Source: a virus
DNA: 64,000 nucleotides
Strand: one strand, 5' to 3'
Virus record (IMG/VR): IMGVR_UViG_3300040751_002080
Coordinates: 1-64,000 of that record
The translations under genes were made by a program, and so were the position numbers. Positions 34,367-41,911 of the stretch are shown piece after piece (positions within the stretch are counted from its first letter, which is position 1; every line of letters starts with the position of its first letter). A model generated the notes under the pieces. That model did no database searches and had not been told where the DNA came from. It worked only from the letters and a program-made list of their open reading frames with translations.

Positions 34367-35538
34367 ATTAAATCCACCAACTCTGGAAAAGTTTCTACAA
34401 AGTCGGTGTTCCTTTTTCGATCCCACATTTCTATTGTTTTTTTAAAGTTACGACGAAGGTTAGGATTATCATCTCGAATGTGTAGATAATCAAACAATCG
34501 ATGATTTTTTTGTAGACATTGTAGTTTGTTGTTTGCAACGTCTATCTGTTGATCATTTAGTAGCACTGGAGTATATGCAGTTGGACCGTGCCATGGTAAT
34601 AAAATCCAGTTGTTCATCTCAATGCCGTTGTCAATATACCATTGTTCTAGTGTATCTATAGTCAGTGCATTAAACAAGCTATAACTTGTTTGTACGTGTA
34701 CTTTTGCAACTTGTTTTATTCTGTTGTAGTTTTTTAACCATTTTTCTTCTACCAACGGATATCTAATGTATGTACCACGCTTGCCAAAATGATCATGACT
34801 GAATGTAATGTCAAAGTTTGTAAACTTGGATAGGTAATCATTTACAATATCTTTGCCTTTGTATGTACTCACGCTGCCATTTGTGTGAGATGTGATGTGT
34901 ATATCAAATATTTTATTGTCAATCAGTACATCAAATAGTTTGTAATACTGTTCTTGCATAAATGGCTCGCCACCGTTACAATGTATTGATTGTATTGTAT
35001 CTGCATGTTCTAAAATATATTCAATGATAGGATCTATATCGTTATTCCATTCACCGGATATATCAGTATGCCGTATATCTAAATCTCTTTGTATTTCTAT
35101 ATCGGTGTAGTTTTTTGCCCACGTACTACTAAGTTCAGATTCGCATCCTAAACATGCAAAGTTACAGTTATTACTTACAAGTAAATCAACAAAGATAGGT
35201 TTTTGATCTGTTAAATCAGTACTCATTACTTGTTTACTATAATGCATTGCCTTGTATGCATTTTCATTTGAAAACATTTGTACATTGTGTATGCTGCCAG
35301 TTTGATTGTAAAAACTACTACACGACCGACAGTTATTTTTTGGATAGTTTCCTTGTAAAAAATCCTGGCGAGTGAGCTTTGCAGATTTGCTGTTGTATAC
35401 ATTTTCAATAGAACTATAGTTGTAGTTGCCAAAACTATTGGTAGCTGCACAACACGGTTTTATAACGCCATCTTTTCCAAAATATATTTGGTTAAATGGT
35501 GCATAACAAAATGTTTTGTCTTTCCAATACGGTGTCAT
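34363..35538 (-). CDS. Radical SAM protein with N-terminal twitch domain
   Basis: A 391-residue protein: FC11YAPFNQIYF, VIKPCC (C29, C30), NNCRSC at 69-73, then VSNNCNFACLGC (C125, C129, C132), and NGGEPFM. The twitch domain is placed before the core, as in the other members. The C-terminal part is short, as in 26085-27230. Between the twitch and core is a stretch rich in Asn, Ser and Tyr. It overlaps the genes on both sides by 4 bases (ATGA type), so translation is coupled. Expected to bind at least two [4Fe-4S] clusters. Confidence 0.9.
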   Translation of the reverse strand: MTPYWKDKTFCYAPFNQIYFGKDGVIKPCCAATNSFGNYNYSSIENVYNSKSAKLTRQDFLQGNYPKNNCRSCSSFYNQTGSIHNVQMFSNENAYKAMHYSKQVMSTDLTDQKPIFVDLLVSNNCNFACLGCESELSSTWAKNYTDIEIQRDLDIRHTDISGEWNNDIDPIIEYILEHADTIQSIHCNGGEPFMQEQYYKLFDVLIDNKIFDIHITSHTNGSVSTYKGKDIVNDYLSKFTNFDITFSHDHFGKRGTYIRYPLVEEKWLKNYNRIKQVAKVHVQTSYSLFNALTIDTLEQWYIDNGIEMNNWILLPWHGPTAYTPVLLNDQQIDVANNKLQCLQKNHRLFDYLHIRDDNPNLRRNFKKTIEMWDRKRNTDFVETFPELVDLI

Positions 35539-36614
35539 TTGAACTGCTCTGCAAATGGATCAAACTCTTTGCCGCATTTCATACTGCATACTTTTAGTTT
35601 TCCATCGGCTATACTTTGTTTGTTCCAACTGTCTTGTATACTATCAAAAATGCCTGTATCAAACACTGCACGTAGCCCGTGTGTTTTAGCACTGATTGCA
35701 TCTTTGCCGCCAGCTGCATCAATAAAATCCCATACTTGTTCTTGCTTAGGGTCACTGTGCCACCATTTGTACATACGCCCAGCTGTCCAGCAACATGGCA
35801 TAGCAAGCCCTTCGGCAGTAATAAACAAGTTTCCTTCATCTTTTACTTTACAATGTATAGCAGCACGATCATAATAAGTATCCATGCTGCCATGCTTTTC
35901 TTTTACTTTGTCGTATGCTTCGAGTGCCTTGTTTAAATATTTGGCATCTGGTTTTTTAAGTTTAGCAGTTTGTTCACCTTTACGGTTTACTGCCTGGTGC
36001 GATTCTTTCTTTTCGCTTTGTGCTGTTACAAATCTGCCTGTTTTCTTTTTGATGAATCTTTCACAGCCCCATACATTAGCAAGTGCTTCTGCTTCTTCTA
36101 CCTGATGTTGATTATGTTCAAAGATTAAAAAGTCCCAACGTGCTCTGCCTCCGGCATCTATAAATGCTCTCATGTTGCGTTCTACATTATCCCAAACAAC
36201 ACCCTGACGATACAAATGATTAGTGTCACGTAACCCATCTACACTAAAGATAACTGCACCCATGCGTCCAAAAACACCAGCAAGTTCTTGCCACCACTCT
36301 GCACTCTTTGCGCCGGCGTTGGTATTCATACTCAACCACATTTTGCTGTTGTGTTCTCTAAAGTATTTGAATATTTCTAATGTATCTCGTGCAACAATCG
36401 GATCACCCAAGTTACCACACATATACATTGTGTTTAGTTGTGCAATAAACTCCGGTTCAAAAATACGTTTACAATCATCCAATGTTAGTTCGCTTAAATC
36501 AATGTGCGGATTTAATGCTCCGCCGTTCTGATTGCGATCACACATAGGACAACTGGCTTGACAGTTTTGCGTATTTTCCAAGTGTATGGTTTTAATATTT
36601 TCATATTTGTACAT
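35535..36614 (-). CDS. Radical SAM protein (CQASCPMC type)
   Basis: A 359-residue protein from the ATG at 36614; a TTG at 36623 would add three residues. It has HLENTQNCQASCPMC (C18, C22, C25), GNLGDPIVARD in the GGEP position, VDGLRDTNHLYRQG, and a C-terminus with AMPCCWTAG and SMKCGKEFD. It is the third member with 14289 and 33302; all three use a DTNHxYR element absent from the other radical SAM proteins here, so they probably share one kind of substrate. A Lys-rich linker (residues 185-230) separates the core from the CCW segment. Confidence 0.88.
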   Translation of the reverse strand: MYKYENIKTIHLENTQNCQASCPMCDRNQNGGALNPHIDLSELTLDDCKRIFEPEFIAQLNTMYMCGNLGDPIVARDTLEIFKYFREHNSKMWLSMNTNAGAKSAEWWQELAGVFGRMGAVIFSVDGLRDTNHLYRQGVVWDNVERNMRAFIDAGGRARWDFLIFEHNQHQVEEAEALANVWGCERFIKKKTGRFVTAQSEKKESHQAVNRKGEQTAKLKKPDAKYLNKALEAYDKVKEKHGSMDTYYDRAAIHCKVKDEGNLFITAEGLAMPCCWTAGRMYKWWHSDPKQEQVWDFIDAAGGKDAISAKTHGLRAVFDTGIFDSIQDSWNKQSIADGKLKVCSMKCGKEFDPFAEQFK

Positions 36615-37272
36615 TATTGTCAATCCAGTTTTTAAAATGTTTAAATATTTTTTTATGTGTTTCTATTGGCAAATGATTATACAATCCATCTGATTGCTGT
36701 TCTGATAGGGGTGTATATAAAGTCTCCATGACTTTAGAAAAAATATGCACATTAGGACCTAATATAAATTCTTCTTTACCCCATGGATGATAATCATTGA
36801 AACAATATACAATAAGAACTTTTTTAAATTTAGGAGCAACTAAGTTTAACATTCCCAAAACTTTTTGATGTTCTATTTTGTCCCAGCTGTCTTTGCGATT
36901 TTTTATTGTTTGTTTGACAAAATCTTTATGGTTATGGTATTTTCTTTTTAGTTCGATTACCTCTTTTACTTCTAGAAGCCATTTATTAAATACTATGTCT
37001 ACTGAAAGAAATTGATGCCTAGGACTTTTCCAAAATTTCCAGTTTTGTCTATATATGTTAGAAACAAAAAATATCAATGATATGTTACTAGTATCAGTAT
37101 CATCCGGAATATTAACTAACTGTTCTAAAGACCAATCAGGACTTGTACCATCTAATGAATAGTTAACTACATTGTACTTTTTTTCTAACATTCTAGGCCA
37201 AGTTCTTACAGCGTTCGAATCCGGATGTCTATAAGAATAACTATCGCCAAATATCCAAACTGTTTCAGTCAT
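36601..37272 (-). CDS. SGNH-like hydrolase
   Basis: A 223-residue protein that begins WIFGDSYSYRHP, the GDS block I with nucleophile Ser11. It ends with SDGLYNHLPIETHK, which supplies the DxxxNH-type Asp/His pair. Middle blocks (SLIFFVSN, VLIVYCFND) fit a flavodoxin-like SGNH fold. It differs strongly from the SGNH protein at 21744-22445, so is not a recent duplicate. Possible roles are deacylation of a sugar or acyl transfer. It overlaps the small gene upstream by 8 bases and the radical SAM gene downstream by 14 bases. No secretion signal seen. Confidence 0.72.
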   Translation of the reverse strand: MTETVWIFGDSYSYRHPDSNAVRTWPRMLEKKYNVVNYSLDGTSPDWSLEQLVNIPDDTDTSNISLIFFVSNIYRQNWKFWKSPRHQFLSVDIVFNKWLLEVKEVIELKRKYHNHKDFVKQTIKNRKDSWDKIEHQKVLGMLNLVAPKFKKVLIVYCFNDYHPWGKEEFILGPNVHIFSKVMETLYTPLSEQQSDGLYNHLPIETHKKIFKHFKNWIDNNVQI

Positions 37273-37489
37273 CTAATATCAACTTTACATCTTTACCAGG
37301 GCCAGAATTACTAGGTAGGTCGCCATACTCGTCAATGTACCAGGCAATGACAGCCTTATACCAGTTTTGACTGTTGTGGTGTGCTTGCTTGTTAAACTGC
37401 CAAATATTATTATTTGTAGCTTGTATTGTACTAAGAGCTCTTGCACTTTCTTTTTGAAGTTCTCTTACACTTAGTTCACTTATATCCAA
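37265..37489 (-). CDS. Small protein of unknown function (74 aa)
   Basis: A 74-residue protein beginning with TTG inside the end of the upstream gene. It is hydrophilic with a helix (VRELQKESARAL), an Asn/Gln-rich middle (TNNNIWQFNKQAHH), an aromatic stretch (NWYKAVIAWYIDEY) and a Gly/Pro/Ser end. I recognise no family. It lies between the repeat-bearing methyltransferase and an SGNH gene, overlapping both, so it is probably expressed. It is the only short gene inside the radical SAM island and so the only candidate for a peptide substrate, though nothing in it looks like a leader/core. It has no Cys. Confidence 0.5.
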   Translation of the reverse strand: MDISELSVRELQKESARALSTIQATNNNIWQFNKQAHHNSQNWYKAVIAWYIDEYGDLPSNSGPGKDVKLILDD

Positions 37490-38519
37490 TTCTCATAAAC
37501 CTTTTGTATTGCGGTAGTTCTAGTTCTCCGCTGTATAACTCTTCACCTAGTGGTACTTGTTTTGCAAAACTTTCAAGAGTTTCGTGACAGTTGACATGTT
37601 CTTTGATTTTAAAATAGTTGTTACTTTGCATTATTACTAGACTTCCGAATGTTATGTTATTGTACCAACTATCAAAGTTATTTATATGTTCACAGCTTGT
37701 GTTGATAACTGTATCTGGAACTGTCCACAATCTCTGAGTTGTTCCATCAGTTTTGTTTACATCATATATATGTTCATCAAACCGTATTTCGTGTATGTCT
37801 TCGGTACTAGCTTTAAACTTCCATTTTTCCTCTACCCACTTTTTATTAAATATTTCTGCTATTTTCCAAACATTTGGATCAACATCAAAACTTCGGATAT
37901 TTTCTATTTTTATTCCGCTTTCAAACAACATAGTAGCAAGAGTACCATACCATCCTGCACAAAGAAATACTTTACCTAGTTCTACATTACAGTTTTTAAG
38001 TTCATTTATTAACCAAAGTTTACTTTGTAGCTGACCTCTACTAAAACAATCTTCGTCTATTTCAATATTATTAGTTTGAAAGTTTTTAAATGCATCAACA
38101 AAATAGGTGCTGTCTCTATCTTTTAAGAGTCTAAATACACTCCATATATTATCATCCATTACAGCTTTTCTTAAATCTTCGTTTCCAACCAATCTAAAAA
38201 TACTATGCATATTATCTTCAAGAACTGCTTTTCTTAAATCTTCGTTGCCCGGAAGCAATCTAAATAAACTATGTAAGTTTTGTTCTAATACTGCTTTACG
38301 CAAGTCTTCAATGTCGCCGACAGCTCGTGTATTGTCTATACATCGAAAAATACTGTAAATATTTTTTGTTAAAATAGCACTACGTAAATCATCATTAGAC
38401 GTAAACTCTAATATAGAACTCAAATCAGAATCAATATATGCACGGCGTAAGTTTTTAAAATATTCATCTTGTGGATTTAATATTTCAAATCTATCTAATA
38501 GCTTATGTATTTCCATCAT
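37476..38519 (-). CDS. Methyltransferase-like protein with N-terminal helical repeats
   Basis: A 347-residue protein with two parts. Residues 23-132 hold five copies of a repeat of about 22 residues (consensus ..DLRKAVLEDNxHSIFRLL..), visible also as near-identical DNA at 38160-38330. Residues 180-347 resemble a Rossmann methyltransferase: KVFLCAGWYGTLATML in the motif I place and IRSFDVDPNVWKIA with the acidic residue after strand 2. Similar fusions are recalled from T4-like marine phages. The repeats probably form a helical solenoid for protein or peptide binding. A good AAAGGA ribosome-binding site precedes the ATG at 38519. Second gene of the 40146 operon. Confidence 0.7.
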   Translation of the reverse strand: MMEIHKLLDRFEILNPQDEYFKNLRRAYIDSDLSSILEFTSNDDLRSAILTKNIYSIFRCIDNTRAVGDIEDLRKAVLEQNLHSLFRLLPGNEDLRKAVLEDNMHSIFRLVGNEDLRKAVMDDNIWSVFRLLKDRDSTYFVDAFKNFQTNNIEIDEDCFSRGQLQSKLWLINELKNCNVELGKVFLCAGWYGTLATMLFESGIKIENIRSFDVDPNVWKIAEIFNKKWVEEKWKFKASTEDIHEIRFDEHIYDVNKTDGTTQRLWTVPDTVINTSCEHINNFDSWYNNITFGSLVIMQSNNYFKIKEHVNCHETLESFAKQVPLGEELYSGELELPQYKRFMRIGYK

Positions 38520-40146
38520 ACTTTTCCTTTAACCAATCAAAGTCATTGATGTTTTTTAGTGCTACAGTATTGCCTTTATTACGAGTACCGTATGCGGTTC
38601 CTGCTTTGGCACCTTGCAAAGCATCTTCTCCGAACGGAGTATCAGGTAATACATGCATACACCAAGTCCTTAAACGTTCATTAGTTTCCTTACTCTTTTG
38701 CCTATCAATGACTTTACTTGATAACTTTGCACATTCTCTAAATGCACTTTTCCATGCATTAAAAGGATCTGTATTAAATGCTGTGATATTTGAAACTTTT
38801 GGCATAGCTACAAACTTATCACTAATACTTGTAGTCATGTCGGGTTTGCTAGTGTCCATGTTGATAGTTTCGTGTTTCGGAAATAACTTAATACCTCCAT
38901 ATCCGTAAACCAATCCATTTACTGGATTTTTACTGCGCCATACGTGTACGTGATTATACTGCCAAGCAGGAACTTGCCAATCAAAATTAAAATCATCAAC
39001 AACTACGGCATCACCATCAACTATATAAAACATAGGTGTATCACACACTTTTGCTGCTTCAATATGTGCTTGATGTATTCCTTTAACTCCGTGTACTCTA
39101 TGTATTACTCTGTCTGGAAATCTAGTTTTTAGATTTTCAAAGTTTTCATCTGCATTTGGTTCTTGATAACTAATAAAAACTATATCATACAACACAGGTA
39201 TACTAGCTGCAATATCATGTTCTTTTTTATTAGCAATAAATCTAAATAGCCATTCACGTTCGCTAATTTTAGAATGTTTACTACAAAGTATAACTCCGTC
39301 ATGGAACTTACCATTTAAAAACATATGATTTATTTTTCTATCAAATACATTGTCATGTGGAAAATATTGATCAAAGTTAAAATCGTTAGATACAATGACA
39401 CTAGACGGAACAACATAAAACATTTCTGTAGCACTAGTCTCTAATGCTGACAAATATTCTTCATAGGTATCTATTGCAAATACATCATATTTTGTAGGTC
39501 CACTAGCTACTGTTTTGTGTTCAATTTTATTGACTATAAACCTGTGTTCAACTTCTTTTTTAGATAACTCAGATTTTTTACTACAAAGGAACAAGCCATT
39601 ATATAACTCTTTGTCATCAACTTGATGCACAAATGCATGATTTTGCGAAAGTAGTTGTACTTCACGATGTGGAATATAATAGTTGTTAACAAACTCTGTA
39701 TCAATACCAATATTAGCAGTACTCATCCAAAACATATCTGTTTCACTAGTTTCTAATGCAGACAAATAATCTGCATATGTATCAATGTTAAAAATATCAT
39801 ACGCACAAGGTCTGCTTGCTTGTATATCAACTTCTTTTTTATTAACAAAAAATCGATGTTGTAACTCTTTAACTGACACTTCTGAAGATTTTGGTATTAG
39901 ACAGACTCCATCATAATATTCATTGTTTTTGAATACATGTATGTACTCTGTACTCCATGCATCTGGCTCGTAATCAAAGTTAAAGTCATTGTTTATTATA
40001 ATGTCGGGCCAAACCACCCAAAACATTTTTGTTATACAAATACGCTTTGCATCATCTAGTGTGTTTGCATGTTTTAAAAGCGGAAATCGTTGTTTTGCAG
40101 ACTTCCACTGTTTGTTTTTTTCGCCAATAAAGATTATATCATACAT
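38503..40146 (-). CDS. Multi-module glycosyltransferase-like protein
   Basis: The 547-residue protein has four related modules: residues 1-117, 118-221, 222-319 and 320-547. Each contains a YDIIF/YDVF strand, a MFWVV/MFYVV strand, a DFNFD element and an ending with HRF.VNKKEH. Only the fourth has an acidic DGD motif (377-379, IVDGDAVV) as in GT-A glycosyltransferases, plus a larger C-terminal part with YGYGGIKLFPK. The three N-terminal modules look like degenerate copies lacking the metal-binding acid pair. The C-terminal module is related to 46413-47336. The gene is the first of the island and is read from a sigma70 promoter with no ribosome-binding site. Donor and acceptor are unknown. Confidence 0.7.
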   Translation of the reverse strand: MYDIIFIGEKNKQWKSAKQRFPLLKHANTLDDAKRICITKMFWVVWPDIIINNDFNFDYEPDAWSTEYIHVFKNNEYYDGVCLIPKSSEVSVKELQHRFFVNKKEVDIQASRPCAYDIFNIDTYADYLSALETSETDMFWMSTANIGIDTEFVNNYYIPHREVQLLSQNHAFVHQVDDKELYNGLFLCSKKSELSKKEVEHRFIVNKIEHKTVASGPTKYDVFAIDTYEEYLSALETSATEMFYVVPSSVIVSNDFNFDQYFPHDNVFDRKINHMFLNGKFHDGVILCSKHSKISEREWLFRFIANKKEHDIAASIPVLYDIVFISYQEPNADENFENLKTRFPDRVIHRVHGVKGIHQAHIEAAKVCDTPMFYIVDGDAVVVDDFNFDWQVPAWQYNHVHVWRSKNPVNGLVYGYGGIKLFPKHETINMDTSKPDMTTSISDKFVAMPKVSNITAFNTDPFNAWKSAFRECAKLSSKVIDRQKSKETNERLRTWCMHVLPDTPFGEDALQGAKAGTAYGTRNKGNTVALKNINDFDWLKEKYDGNT

Positions 40147-40153
40147 ACTACTA

Positions 40154-40182
40154 GTTATAACATATTTTAATCAACAAGTCAA
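40154..40182 (-). promoter_or_regulatory. Sigma70-type promoter, apparently leaderless
   Basis: Minus-strand TTGACT (40182-40177), a 17-base spacer and TATAAC (40159-40154), with 7 bases to the ATG at 40146. No ribosome-binding site precedes the ATG. It would drive the island from 40146 leftward for about 26 kb to the promoter at 14258, since no intervening promoter is evident. It faces the late tail-fibre promoter in the same 78-base intergenic region. Confidence 0.75.
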
Positions 40183-40193
40183 GAACAGAATGT

Positions 40194-40201
40194 GATAAAT
40201 A
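40194..40201 (+). promoter_or_regulatory. T4-type late promoter box
   Basis: GATAAATA lies 23 bases before the ATG of the tail-fibre gene, followed by a GAGAAGAGG purine run as ribosome-binding site. It is the same octamer as at 53601-53608 and 58141-58148 (minus strand). In T4 and T4-like marine phages a TATAAATA-type box alone specifies late transcription. Confidence 0.55.
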
Positions 40202-40224
40202 CTAGAGAAGAGGAACCAACAAAA

Positions 40225-41640
40225 ATGACCGATTTTATACCAGGTGAAGCATACCGACTAGATATTATTACAGCAGACGAGACAGTGATTGTCGACAGCT
40301 GGCAGGGACAGATTAAAGCAAGTGTTGTTGATATCAATGGTATTATACTAGTCGATGTTGATACTGGAAAATTATACGGTACGTTGGTTGGTACCATTGA
40401 AGACGCTAACGGCAATAATGTTTTATCCTCAACAGGTGATCTAACTGGTAGTGTTACTGGTAGTGTATACGACAACGACGGTGCTTTAGCATTTGATGGC
40501 GAAAACGGAACGGTTATTGCTAATGTTGTTGGCAATGTTGTAGATAGCGAAGGCGATATTATTGTTAATACCGGAGCAAGATCTATTATAGCAGATAGTA
40601 TTACTGGCTCATTTTATGGTGACTTAACAGGTAGTATCACAGCAGATAGTGTAATATACGGTACATTTAATGGCGATTTTAACGGTACAAGTTATGGAGA
40701 CTTTTTTGGGGATACTACAGGTACACACACAGGCGATGTAGTAGGTGATGTAGTAGGTGATGTAACAGGTAATGTCACAGGCAATCTTACCGGCGAACTA
40801 CTTGCTATCCAGCCAGGCGATGATATTGCTACACGTCTTACCGGACATAACAACACTGGCGGATACAATCAGTGGGAGTTTTACGGTGGACTTGCACACC
40901 CAGTGTATCCTGCAGAAGATGCAGTTGCACGTGGTCCTATAGTAAATATTGGTGCAACTAGAGCCGACACAGAAGTAAGAGCCAACTTAAATCATTATGA
41001 TGGCACGCCAGTGATGAGATTGTCTTTGGAGAGTTTGCCGACTTACAAAGCCGATTTCATAGGAAGACTTGTTGGAGCAGTTGCATACGATACACAAGGC
41101 GATAATGGTATTACTAATATTATATCCGGAGAAAGCAACGGTACACTTATTAGTGGCATAAATGATAAGATAAATATTGGTGGTGAAAATGACGAAGTAA
41201 ATATCATTGCCGATAGTCTAACTATACAAACGGATTCAATAGACTCGCTTTCGCATAGAGGATCAAATAATAACAAAACATCTCTACTAAACAATGACGA
41301 ACTTTTAAGTATTGAAAGTTGGGGTTACAACGGAACTGAATACAAACGAGGCGGAATGTTTGGATTTAAAGTTGACGGCACACCTGATGCAAACGGAAAT
41401 ACCATACCAACAGGGTTTGGTGTTCAGCTGAGTACATCTACTAGTACACACGTTACAAATATAGCAAACAGACTAGAGTTTAATAACAAAGGTGTATTAG
41501 AAGTTCCAATATTTAAAGCAAGAGGCACCACATTTGCCGACAGAGATAGTATGATAGCAGAAGCAGGCATGATATTATTTAATACTAGCAACAACAAGTT
41601 TCAAGGCTATGATGGAATATCTTGGGTTGACTTACATTAA
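40225..41640 (+). CDS. Tail fibre/adhesin-like structural protein
   Basis: The 471-residue protein from the ATG at 40225 (MTDFIPGEAYRL) is preferred to an in-frame GTG at 40192, which lies in the promoter. It is rich in Gly, Asp, Asn, Thr and Val, with runs of short repeats such as GDVVGDVVGDVTGNVTGN (residues 170-190) that suggest a beta-solenoid shaft. The C-terminal EAGMILFNTSNNKFQGYDG ending is typical of tail-fibre tips of T4-like marine phages. It is read from a late promoter, alone among the plus-strand genes here, and is separated from the main structural module by about 9 kb. Receptor binding is a likely role. Confidence 0.75.
   Translation: MTDFIPGEAYRLDIITADETVIVDSWQGQIKASVVDINGIILVDVDTGKLYGTLVGTIEDANGNNVLSSTGDLTGSVTGSVYDNDGALAFDGENGTVIANVVGNVVDSEGDIIVNTGARSIIADSITGSFYGDLTGSITADSVIYGTFNGDFNGTSYGDFFGDTTGTHTGDVVGDVVGDVTGNVTGNLTGELLAIQPGDDIATRLTGHNNTGGYNQWEFYGGLAHPVYPAEDAVARGPIVNIGATRADTEVRANLNHYDGTPVMRLSLESLPTYKADFIGRLVGAVAYDTQGDNGITNIISGESNGTLISGINDKINIGGENDEVNIIADSLTIQTDSIDSLSHRGSNNNKTSLLNNDELLSIESWGYNGTEYKRGGMFGFKVDGTPDANGNTIPTGFGVQLSTSTSTHVTNIANRLEFNNKGVLEVPIFKARGTTFADRDSMIAEAGMILFNTSNNKFQGYDGISWVDLH
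40732..40791 (+). repeat. 12-base tandem repeat within the tail-fibre gene
   Basis: Five in-frame 12-base units of the form GGTGATGTAGTA encode Gly-(Asp/Asn)-Val-x or similar. The first three differ by only 1-3 bases; the last two are more diverged. Such a repeat can expand or contract by slippage to change fibre length. Confidence 0.7.
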
Positions 41641-41655
41641 ATAATATGCTATAGT
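41627..41655 (+). promoter_or_regulatory. Sigma70-type promoter with extended -10
   Basis: TTGACT (41627-41632), a 17-base spacer and TGCTATAGT (-10 TATAGT at 41650-41655, with TG one base upstream of it) precede the DUF6356-like gene by 37 bases. The -35 box lies inside the end of the tail-fibre gene. A GGAA ribosome-binding site follows, so this transcript has a leader. It would drive the membrane protein, ligase, halogenase and acyltransferase genes. Confidence 0.7.
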
Positions 41656-41692
41656 AACAACATAATAAAGTATTGTTAAAGGAAATTAAAAT

Positions 41693-41911
41693 ATGTTGTT
41701 TGAATGGAATCACTTAAAAAAAGCAAACGCTAACTATTTTACTCATTGTTTTATTGCAGTTTGTTATAGTTTTATCGGTCTTGGTATTTTTGCATTAGGA
41801 ATACTACATGCATTTTTTCCGTTTATGTTTGGATTTACACCCTATAAACTTGCTAAGAAAATCACAGATGGTACTGAAAAAAACTTTCCTGCGTGTATTA
41901 ACGAGAAATAA
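41693..41911 (+). CDS. Small membrane protein, DUF6356-like
   Basis: A 72-residue protein with two hydrophobic segments: CFIAVCYSFIGLGIFALG and ILHAFFPFMFGF (residues about 19-51), with a lysine-rich C-terminus (TPYKLAKKITDG). The layout (N-terminal E/H-rich segment, a short pair of membrane spans with HAxFPF) corresponds to DUF6356, as I remember that family; its function is unknown. It is preceded by an AAAGGAAA ribosome-binding site and followed, with no gap, by the AMP-forming ligase. It could anchor or export the ligase/halogenase product, but that is only suggested by position. Confidence 0.65.
   Translation: MLFEWNHLKKANANYFTHCFIAVCYSFIGLGIFALGILHAFFPFMFGFTPYKLAKKITDGTEKNFPACINEK

Noticed and set aside
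34366-34426. Longer start for the radical SAM gene at 33302
   Set aside because: The extra 20 residues lie inside the upstream gene, and the ATG at 34366 has the ATGA overlap usual in this island and starts right before the conserved ELEIT strand.
40192-40224. Upstream GTG start for the tail-fibre gene
   Set aside because: The extra residues (INTREEEPTK) overlap the late promoter box; the ATG at 40225 has a GAGAAGAGG site.
40732-40791. Short tandem repeat as a CRISPR array
   Set aside because: Units are 12 bases with no spacers and are in frame within a fibre gene.
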